From positions 1 to 13,085 of the forward strand of contig JAFVTJ010000111.1 of assembly GCA_017503305.1 (NCBI GenBank): DNA of 13,085 bases, written 5' to 3'. Positions 1-4,960 of the stretch are shown piece by piece. How positions within the stretch are numbered: position 1 is the stretch's first letter; each line of letters begins with the position of its first letter. A program made the position numbers and the translations under genes. A model generated the notes under the pieces. It was not told the DNA's origin. It saw only the letters and a list, made by a program, of their open reading frames with translations, and ran no database searches. This DNA is from Clostridia bacterium. GTDB taxonomy: Bacteria > Bacillota_A > Clostridia > Oscillospirales > Acutalibacteraceae.

Positions 1-2727
1 CAAACCTATTACATTAAAATAACCACCAGTGCTGACGGTTATTATAAAATGAAGGTTGAAGCCTTTGAGGACATTGCGGGTAACACTTGGAATGCCGCAG
101 CCGAAACTGCTTCGGTAGGACAACTTATTTCTTCTATCGATGCCGAAGGCGATAAGGATTGGTTTTATTTTACAACCGACAATACTGATTCATTTTATGA
201 ATTCAGCATTGAAAACATAAGTGGTTCTTCCACTATGAAAATGTATTTGTATGAGTATGTTGAAGGCGCAGGGCAGGTTCCGCTTAGAGATACCTTCAAT
301 ATTTCGGCATATAGTTCCGATATATCTAAAAAGTTATTAAAACTAAAGCCCAATACAAAATATTATTTGTGTATTTATCTAAATTCGGGTATAGGCGGTT
401 ATCAGCTTGATATTACGCAAACCCTTGATGCCGTAGGCGACGTACAAGAAAATTCCTATAATGTAAATACCGACACAAAGGTTACTACTGCTTTAGATGC
501 ATCGTACGACGTGGATTGGTTTAAATTCACCACCAAGGATTATGATGCTTACTATTATTTTAATATTGATAATCTCGGCATTACAAACGATTTGCGCTTG
601 GCGGTTTATGATAAGGATGGCAATGAGTTAGATCGTCAATCGGTTTATACGGGTTCTAATTTAGAATTAGATACAAAATTAGAACCTAATACCGAATATT
701 ATTTCAAGGTTTATGCCGCTATGTCTGGCTTTGGTAATTATAGCTTTACTATTACCGACATACCCGACCCCTTCGCAAACGAACAGGAAAATGCGGGGGA
801 AATCGAATTAAACACCACTATAAGTGAAAGCGTTGGTGGCGTGGGTGATGTTGACTTTTATAAATTTACAACTGCTGAATATGACGCATACTATTATTTT
901 AACCTTGATAATCTTGGTATTAGTAATGATGCTCGTTTATACATTTACGACGCTCAGGGAAATCAGATTGATTACGTAACGGGTTATACCGGTAATGATT
1001 TGAACGTAGATACTAAATTAGAACCCAATGCCGAATATTTCTTTAAGATTTATGCTGCTTATTCCGGTACGGGTAATTATACCGTAACCGTATTTCCTAA
1101 GGCGGATATATGCCCAGATGAACTTGAAAACGCTAAGGAAATCGAATTGAATCAAGATTTCTCTGAATCTATAACCGGTGTAGGAGATGTCGATTTTTAT
1201 AAATTCACTACGGCTGATATTCTCGCATTTTATAACATTCATATGGAAAACCTTGGAATCAGCAACGACGGGCGCTTGTACCTTTACGATGCTAACGGTA
1301 ATCAAATTGATTATGCTACTGGTTATACCGGCAATAATTTAAACTTAAATATTAAACTTGAGCCCAATACCGAATATTACTTTAAGTTATATGCAACTTA
1401 TTCGGGTACGGGTAACTATAATGTTAAAGTTGCTTATACTGAAGATAGCGCGGGGGATGTAAAGCAAGAAGCAGCCGAAATTTCGCTTAACGAATCTGTT
1501 ACACAGCACCTTACTTCCGATGATGATATCGACTGGTATAAATTCACACTTCCCTATGACTGCAACATAAGAATGGTTGCAGTTAATGAAAGTGGCAACA
1601 GCAAGAGATTTGTTTTGTATTCGGCAATTGATAAACAACTATTGTCTTTAGATCCTTATGCTTCAAGTAATAAAACCATTATTTTGGATGCGGGCGATTA
1701 TTACGTAAAGGTCTATGATAATGATGGTTATTACACCTTGAGTATAGGCGATTGCGGCTCGGCTCATAAGGAGGCGGTGCGCTATGTTAAGGCCACTACC
1801 GAAGCCGACGGTATTAAAACCACCTATTGTAAATCTTGCAACACACAAATTAAAAAAGAGGTTATACCGCGCATAGAAACGGTTAAGCTTTCGAGCACAA
1901 GCAAAGTGTTTGATAACAAGGCATTTAAGCCCTCGGTAACGGTTTACGATAGTAACAACAAGGCAATTGATAAAACCCAATATAACGTAATCTATCCCGA
2001 AAGCTGCATAGACGTTGGTGAATACGTTGTTGAGATTCAATTTAAAGACGGATATGAAGGTACCGTTCGCCTTGAATATAAAATTACAGGTGCTCAGCTT
2101 AAAAAGGAAAACGGTAAATGGTATTATTATTATGATGGTGTGAAATCAGACGAGACCGCCCTTGTAAAATACTTGGGCAAGTGGTTCTATATTAAAAATG
2201 GCGAATGGGATACCACTATTACTGAGCTTGTTAAATACAACGGTAAATGGTTTTATATTAAAAGCGGCAAATGGACCACTACAACCAGTCTTGTAGATTA
2301 TAAAGGTAAAAAGTTCTACATAAATGGTGGTAAGTGGGATTCTACTGCTAAAGGAAGAAAGAAAATTGACGGCACCTACTATCTCATTAAGGGTGGCAAA
2401 TGGTCTAAGACTACCGAGCTTTATAAAGAAGGCAGCACATACTACTATATCAAGAGTGGTAAGTGGAGTAAAACAACAAATGTCGTTAAGATTGGCAGCA
2501 CTTCGTACTACATTAAGAGTGGCAAGTGGAGCAAGACTACAACCCTTTACAAGAAGAGCGGTAAGTACTATGCAATAAAATCTGGTAAATGGACTAAGAG
2601 CAAGACAATTATTAAGTACAACGGCAAGAAGTACTATGTAAATGATGGTTATGCTAAAACAAGCTACTCCGGTAAGGTTACCATTAACGGCAAAAAATAC
2701 ACCGTTAAAAAAGGTATAATAAAATAA
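1..2727 (+). CDS. Large modular surface protein, 5'-truncated (PPC-like repeats plus wall-binding-like repeats)
   Basis: The reading frame is open from base 1 to the TAA at 2725-2727, so 908 residues are visible and the true start and signal peptide lie upstream. The ATG at 49 is an internal Met, because in-frame codons before it already encode the tail of a repeat (YYIKI..GYYKMKVE). Modules in order, by visible residue: five PPC-like units of 100-115 residues (about 26-584), each with a D(V/I/K)D(W/F)(F/Y)xF motif near the start and an (E/D)YY(F/V)K(V/I/L)YA..G.GNY-type end; a segment with H589 and C610-x-x-C613; an Ig-like module (about 625-697); and 9.5 repeats of (N/S)GKWFYIKSGKW type (704-908). 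I see no catalytic domain and no LPXTG sorting signal, so wall-binding repeats may anchor it. PPC domains usually accompany secreted enzymes, so a catalytic part could lie in the missing N-terminus. Adhesion or carbohydrate binding is only a guess. Two terminators separate it from the dcw operon. Confidence 0.85.
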   Translation, partial: QTYYIKITTSADGYYKMKVEAFEDIAGNTWNAAAETASVGQLISSIDAEGDKDWFYFTTDNTDSFYEFSIENISGSSTMKMYLYEYVEGAGQVPLRDTFNISAYSSDISKKLLKLKPNTKYYLCIYLNSGIGGYQLDITQTLDAVGDVQENSYNVNTDTKVTTALDASYDVDWFKFTTKDYDAYYYFNIDNLGITNDLRLAVYDKDGNELDRQSVYTGSNLELDTKLEPNTEYYFKVYAAMSGFGNYSFTITDIPDPFANEQENAGEIELNTTISESVGGVGDVDFYKFTTAEYDAYYYFNLDNLGISNDARLYIYDAQGNQIDYVTGYTGNDLNVDTKLEPNAEYFFKIYAAYSGTGNYTVTVFPKADICPDELENAKEIELNQDFSESITGVGDVDFYKFTTADILAFYNIHMENLGISNDGRLYLYDANGNQIDYATGYTGNNLNLNIKLEPNTEYYFKLYATYSGTGNYNVKVAYTEDSAGDVKQEAAEISLNESVTQHLTSDDDIDWYKFTLPYDCNIRMVAVNESGNSKRFVLYSAIDKQLLSLDPYASSNKTIILDAGDYYVKVYDNDGYYTLSIGDCGSAHKEAVRYVKATTEADGIKTTYCKSCNTQIKKEVIPRIETVKLSSTSKVFDNKAFKPSVTVYDSNNKAIDKTQYNVIYPESCIDVGEYVVEIQFKDGYEGTVRLEYKITGAQLKKENGKWYYYYDGVKSDETALVKYLGKWFYIKNGEWDTTITELVKYNGKWFYIKSGKWTTTTSLVDYKGKKFYINGGKWDSTAKGRKKIDGTYYLIKGGKWSKTTELYKEGSTYYYIKSGKWSKTTNVVKIGSTSYYIKSGKWSKTTTLYKKSGKYYAIKSGKWTKSKTIIKYNGKKYYVNDGYAKTSYSGKVTINGKKYTVKKGIIK
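76..1752 (+). repeat. Five tandem PPC-like (pre-peptidase C-terminal) repeat units
   Basis: Approximate unit boundaries are 76-420, 430-774, 775-1107, 1108-1446 and 1447-1752. Before them, bases 1-72 encode the end of a further unit. Units 2, 3 and 4 are the closest to one another: they share NLGI(T/S)ND, a YTG(S/N)(D/N)L(N/E)L-like strand and K(L)EPN(T/A)EY(Y/F)FK. Units 1 and 5 are more diverged. The pattern suggests duplication within the gene followed by drift. The PPC assignment rests on the DxDWxxF and GxY...V motifs and has not been tested by profile search. Confidence 0.7.
2110..2724 (+). repeat. About 9.5 tandem wall-binding-like repeats (21-22 residues each)
   Basis: Each unit follows the pattern GK(W/K/Y)(F/Y)YIKSGKW followed by (S/T)KTT and a hydrophobic turn such as LVKY or VVKI. 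The units near 2425-2550 are almost identical at DNA level, pointing to recent expansion. The aromatic and glycine spacing resembles choline-binding/glucan-binding (CW) repeats, but these units are Lys- and Ser-rich and lack the usual second Trp, so the ligand is uncertain. The strongly basic character would suit binding to anionic wall polymers; that is inference. Confidence 0.75.
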
Positions 2728-2731
2728 CGTG

Positions 2732-2761
2732 AAAAGGCTCCTGCTAAGCAGGGGCTTTTTT
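2732..2761 (+). terminator. Intrinsic terminator of the surface-protein gene
   Basis: A 13-bp stem (2732-2744 with 2748-2760, two G-U pairs) closes a TAA loop and runs into six T residues at 2756-2761. It begins four bases after the stop codon of the surface-protein gene. The stem core is CTCCTGC paired with GCAGGGG. Confidence 0.9.
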
Positions 2762-2801
2762 ATTGTTAATTGATAAAAAATGCTAAAAAATAGATGATTT
2801 T

Positions 2802-2836
2802 AACCCAACTTTTTGCTTAAAAAGGTTGGGTTTTTT
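2802..2836 (+). terminator. Second tandem intrinsic terminator
   Basis: AACCCAAC (2802-2809) pairs with GTTGGGTT (2825-2832). The stem continues inward through one T-G pair and four T-A pairs around a short loop, and is followed by T residues to 2836 and a further TTATTATTTTT. No gene fits in the 40 bases between this and the first terminator, so it acts as a back-up that insulates the dcw promoter from read-through. The opposite strand lacks a T-tract after the stem, so it is not bidirectional. Confidence 0.8.
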
Positions 2837-2867
2837 ATTATTTTTGGCCCATTTTTTAATTGTGTTT

Positions 2868-2904
2868 AAAAAAATTACGAAAATACGAAAAAATTTGCAA
2901 AAAA
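2868..2904 (+). promoter_or_regulatory. Phased A-tracts, candidate UP element or curved DNA upstream of the dcw promoter
   Basis: Runs of A lie at 2868-2874, 2880-2883, 2888-2893 and 2899-2904. Their centres are about 9 to 11 bases apart, close to one helical turn, and the last ends four bases before the -35 hexamer. Phased A-tracts bend DNA, and A-rich tracts directly upstream of -35 are typical contacts for the RNA polymerase alpha C-terminal domain. The role here is inferred from position. Confidence 0.5.
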
Positions 2905-2907
2905 CTA

Positions 2908-2936
2908 TTGATTTTTTGAAAAATACCCATTATAAT
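2908..2936 (+). promoter_or_regulatory. Sigma-A type promoter of the dcw operon
   Basis: The -35 element is TTGATT (2908-2913) and the -10 element is a perfect TATAAT (2931-2936), with 17 bp between them. Transcription should start near 2942-2944. It is the only near-consensus promoter I can find ahead of mraZ. It lies inside a reading frame that is open from 2826, which supports starting mraZ downstream at 3012. Confidence 0.85.
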
Positions 2937-2942
2937 AGCATT

Positions 2943-2990
2943 GTAGTGGTGCAAAGTGGAGTTAAAAACCATCAAAGTGCATCAAAGTGG
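2943..2990 (+). promoter_or_regulatory. MraZ operator: direct repeats of AAAGTGG type
   Basis: Four boxes are seen: GTAGTGG (2943-2949), AAAGTGG (2953-2959), AAAGTGC (2974-2980) and AAAGTGG (2984-2990). Boxes 1-2 and boxes 3-4 are each separated by 3 bases, giving a 10-bp period. The two pairs are 14 bases apart, leaving room for one unmatched box. MraZ is known to bind direct repeats containing GTGG upstream of its own gene; an AAAGTG(T/G) repeat with 3-base spacers was described for Mollicutes. The boxes begin at the predicted transcription start, so bound MraZ would block initiation or early elongation. Confidence 0.8.
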
Positions 2991-2999
2991 TGTAAAAAA

Positions 3000-3005
3000 G
3001 AGGTG
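3000..3005 (+). promoter_or_regulatory. Ribosome-binding site that fixes the mraZ start
   Basis: GAGGTG lies 6 bases before the GTG at 3012. No comparable site precedes the upstream in-frame ATG at 2826, which is also upstream of the promoter. Confidence 0.8.
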
Positions 3006-3011
3006 AAAATC

Positions 3012-3437
3012 GTGTTTTTGGGTAATTTTCAACATAATATTGATAAAAAGGGCAGGGTTTTCATCCCTTCGAAGTTCCGCGAAGAATTAGGCGAGGAATT
3101 TATAATTTCTCAAGATATTTCGGGCAAGCGTTGTCTTTGTGTTTATTCGCTTCCTGAGTGGGACAAGTTTGTTGAAAAGATTGATAGTCTTCCTAACACA
3201 AAATCAAGCGTTGTAAAGCGTTTCTTGTTTGCAAATGCTTTTACAGTTGGTTTTGACGCACAGGGTAGAATACTCGTACCTTCAAATTTACGTGAATACG
3301 CCCTTTTAGAAGAAAAGGCCGATATTCTTGGCGTTAATAATAAGGTTGAAATTTGGAACACTGCACTTTGGGCAGAAGAAACCAAAAACAGCACACCCGA
3401 ATCTATTGCCGAAATTATGGCAGAGCTTGATTTTTAA
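3012..3437 (+). CDS. mraZ: Transcriptional regulator MraZ
   Basis: MraZ is a nucleoid-associated DNA-binding repressor of the dcw cluster, built from two AbrB-like half-repeats that assemble into a ring. Both signature motifs are visible: DKKGRVFIP (residues 11-19) and DAQGRILVP (82-90), each followed by an (F/L)RE helix. From the GTG at 3012 the protein is 141 residues starting (M)FLGNFQHNID, matching the usual length and N-terminus of about 143. A longer frame reaches back to 2826, but it would include the promoter and operator as coding sequence and adds a Lys/Asn-rich tail not seen in the family. The gene lies directly behind its likely operator (2943-2990) and ends 2 bases before rsmH, so autoregulation of the whole operon is expected. 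Confidence 0.95.
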   Translation: MFLGNFQHNIDKKGRVFIPSKFREELGEEFIISQDISGKRCLCVYSLPEWDKFVEKIDSLPNTKSSVVKRFLFANAFTVGFDAQGRILVPSNLREYALLEEKADILGVNNKVEIWNTALWAEETKNSTPESIAEIMAELDF

Positions 3438-3439
3438 TT

Positions 3440-4360
3440 ATGGAATTTAAACACATTTCGGTTTTGCTTAACGAAACCATAGAATCACTAAATATAAATC
3501 CAAATGGTATTTATCTTGATGGCACCGTAGGTGGTGCGGGGCACGCGCGAGAGATTGCAAAACGCCTTACAGGTGGACAACTTATCTGCCTTGACAGAGA
3601 CCCCGATGCCGTAAAGGTTGCAACAGAAAGATTAAACGGATTGCCTGCAAGGGTTGTACAAAGCAACTACAGTCGAATGGACACCGTTTTAAAGGAATTA
3701 AACATTCCCGGTGTTGATGGCATACTCTTAGATTTAGGTGTTTCTTCCTATCAGTTGGACACCGCTGAAAGAGGTTTTTCCTATCATAAGGATGCAAACC
3801 TTGATATGAGAATGAGTCAAAGCGGTATTTCCGCTGAGGACCTTGTAAACGATTTTGCCGAAAACGAGCTTAGTGATATCTTCTTCCGCTTTGGCGAAGA
3901 AAAATATTCCCGCAAAATTGCGGCTAAAATAGTTAAAGAGCGAAAGCTTCAAAGAATAACCACAACAAGTCAGTTGGCCGAAATTATTGCCAATGCCGTT
4001 CCTGCGGCAGCAAGACGTGACGGTCACCCCGCAAGAAAATGCTTTCAAGCAATAAGAATTGCGGTTAACGGCGAGCTCGACCACCTAAACAACGCGCTTG
4101 ATAAGGCATTTGATTCACTTAACAAGGACGGCGTTTTAGCGATAATAACCTTCCACTCGTTAGAGGATAGAATGGTTAAACAACGCTTTAAGGAATATTG
4201 TACAGGCTGTACCTGTCCACCCGATTTTCCTGTATGTGTGTGCGGAAAAACCCCAAGAGGCCGCCTGCTTACACGAAAACCCATTGAACCCTCACAAGAG
4301 GAATTAAACCAAAATCCCCGCAGCCGAAGCGCAAAGCTGAGGGTAATAATAAAAAACTAA
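3440..4360 (+). CDS. rsmH: 16S rRNA (cytosine-1402 N4)-methyltransferase RsmH (MraW)
   Basis: RsmH transfers a methyl group from SAM to N4 of C1402 in the decoding centre of 16S rRNA. Its 306 residues match the family length of about 310. Visible motifs: the SAM-binding loop YLDGTVGGAGH (25-35), LDRDPDAV after the next strand, LLDLGVSSYQLD (from 96), and the catalytic-side FHSLEDR (238-244). A Cys cluster (C254, C257, C259, C266, C268), typical of Firmicutes RsmH, precedes the C-terminal NPRSRSAKLR motif. It starts with ATG 2 bases after the mraZ stop and has no strong ribosome site of its own, so translational coupling to mraZ is likely. Confidence 0.97.
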   Translation: MEFKHISVLLNETIESLNINPNGIYLDGTVGGAGHAREIAKRLTGGQLICLDRDPDAVKVATERLNGLPARVVQSNYSRMDTVLKELNIPGVDGILLDLGVSSYQLDTAERGFSYHKDANLDMRMSQSGISAEDLVNDFAENELSDIFFRFGEEKYSRKIAAKIVKERKLQRITTTSQLAEIIANAVPAAARRDGHPARKCFQAIRIAVNGELDHLNNALDKAFDSLNKDGVLAIITFHSLEDRMVKQRFKEYCTGCTCPPDFPVCVCGKTPRGRLLTRKPIEPSQEELNQNPRSRSAKLRVIIKN

Positions 4361-4365
4361 ACCCG

Positions 4366-4373
4366 AAAGGAGA
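4366..4373 (+). promoter_or_regulatory. Ribosome-binding site for the ftsL-like gene
   Basis: AAAGGAGA lies 8 bases upstream of the GTG at 4382. A second GTG at 4378 is nearer, but it is in another frame. The site therefore selects the GTG at 4382. Confidence 0.75.
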
Positions 4374-4381
4374 AAACGTGC

Positions 4382-4849
4382 GTGAATAACCTTAAGTATT
4401 ACAACGATAGCCTCGCTTACGATTTCGAAATGTTTATGCCTAAAGAGCAAAGAAAGTATAACCGCGATAATATTGTTGTTATGCCGCAAAAGGAACGCAA
4501 GCAAAGCAAAAAAAGACGCGCGGCGGCTAAAACCCTTTCTCCTGCGGTTGCAATTGTTGCTTGCATTGCCTTTGTTTTAGCAGGCTTTTGTGCAAACATT
4601 GCAATGAGAATTAAAATTAACGAAATTAACAACGAAATCAACGACGTCAAGGCAGCCGTGTCTGAACTCGATAGCGAACAAACAGCCTTAGAGGTTGAAT
4701 TTCAAAGAAGAATTTCTTATATAAATCTTGAATTAGAAGCAACACAGCTTGGTATGAAAAAGGCAAGCAAGGACGACGTTAGATATATTCGCGTTAATGA
4801 CTCTGATATTGCCAAAAATGCCGAGGGCGTTATTCTAACAAATAAGTAA
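4382..4849 (+). CDS. ftsL: FtsL-like bitopic cell-division protein
   Basis: This is a 155-residue protein with a basic cytoplasmic N-terminus (1-53, with a cluster such as KQSKKRR at 40-46), one membrane helix (about 54-75), and an extracytoplasmic heptad-like coiled coil rich in Glu, Asn and Ile (about 77-125). That layout, plus its position between rsmH and the class B PBP gene, is the hallmark of FtsL. FtsL pairs with DivIC/FtsB and DivIB/FtsQ and activates the FtsW-PBP pair at the septum. Sequence conservation in this family is very low, so the call rests on topology and synteny. The cytoplasmic tail is longer than in the well-known FtsL proteins (roughly 35 residues). The start is GTG 4382; tandem stops TAA TAA end the gene. 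A generic septum-formation-initiator protein is the alternative. Confidence 0.8.
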   Translation: MNNLKYYNDSLAYDFEMFMPKEQRKYNRDNIVVMPQKERKQSKKRRAAAKTLSPAVAIVACIAFVLAGFCANIAMRIKINEINNEINDVKAAVSELDSEQTALEVEFQRRISYINLELEATQLGMKKASKDDVRYIRVNDSDIAKNAEGVILTNK

Positions 4850-4870
4850 TAAAAGCACAAACAAAAATAA

Positions 4871-4876
4871 TATAAT
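4871..4876 (+). promoter_or_regulatory. Possible -10 element (TATAAT) in the ftsL-PBP gap
   Basis: A perfect TATAAT sits 6 bases before the hairpin at 4882. No recognisable -35 hexamer lies about 17 bases upstream, where the sequence is AATAAA, and there is no TG extension. In AT-rich DNA this could be chance. If used, transcription would start close to the base of the hairpin. Confidence 0.25.
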
Positions 4877-4881
4877 AATTA

Positions 4882-4915
4882 GGGTACGAGAGTCAAAAGC
4901 TTGACTCTCGTATTC
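4882..4915 (+). other. Strong hairpin (inverted repeat) between ftsL and the PBP gene
   Basis: TACGAGAGTCAA (4885-4896) and TTGACTCTCGTA (4901-4912) form a perfect 12-bp stem around an AAGC loop. Three more pairs, two of them G-U, extend the base to 4882/4915. No T-tract follows, so it is not a classical terminator. It lies in the longest gap inside the operon (4850-4960). Possible roles are mRNA processing or stabilisation, attenuation, or a site for a DNA-binding dimer. Confidence 0.85.
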
Positions 4916-4946
4916 GGGTATAAAAAGCAAAATTTTTTATTGAAAT

Positions 4947-4951
4947 GGAGG
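4947..4951 (+). promoter_or_regulatory. Ribosome-binding site that fixes the PBP start
   Basis: GGAGG lies 9 bases before the ATG at 4961. The same frame is open back to a TTG at 4901, but that codon is inside the hairpin stem and has no ribosome site, so 4961 is preferred. Confidence 0.85.
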
Positions 4952-4960
4952 GATAAAATC

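Noticed and set aside
49..51. ATG at 49 as the true start of the surface protein
   Set aside because: The frame is open to base 1 and the upstream codons continue a repeat unit, and no signal peptide follows the ATG.
2324..2578. 84-codon + strand frame within the wall-binding repeats
   Set aside because: It is an out-of-frame by-product of the repeated, Lys-rich DNA of the surface-protein gene, with no ribosome site or recognisable protein features.
2762..2801. Small gene or RNA between the two terminators
   Set aside because: Only 40 AT-rich bases with no promoter, reading frame or independent structure.
2826..3011. A 62-codon N-terminal extension of mraZ starting at ATG 2826
   Set aside because: The stretch contains the promoter and MraZ boxes, overlaps the second terminator, lacks a ribosome site, and encodes residues not found in MraZ; GTG 3012 has a well-spaced GAGGTG.
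4901..4960. TTG start for the PBP at 4901, adding 20 residues
   Set aside because: The TTG lies in a hairpin stem without a ribosome site, while ATG 4961 has GGAGG and is followed by a typical basic tail and membrane helix.
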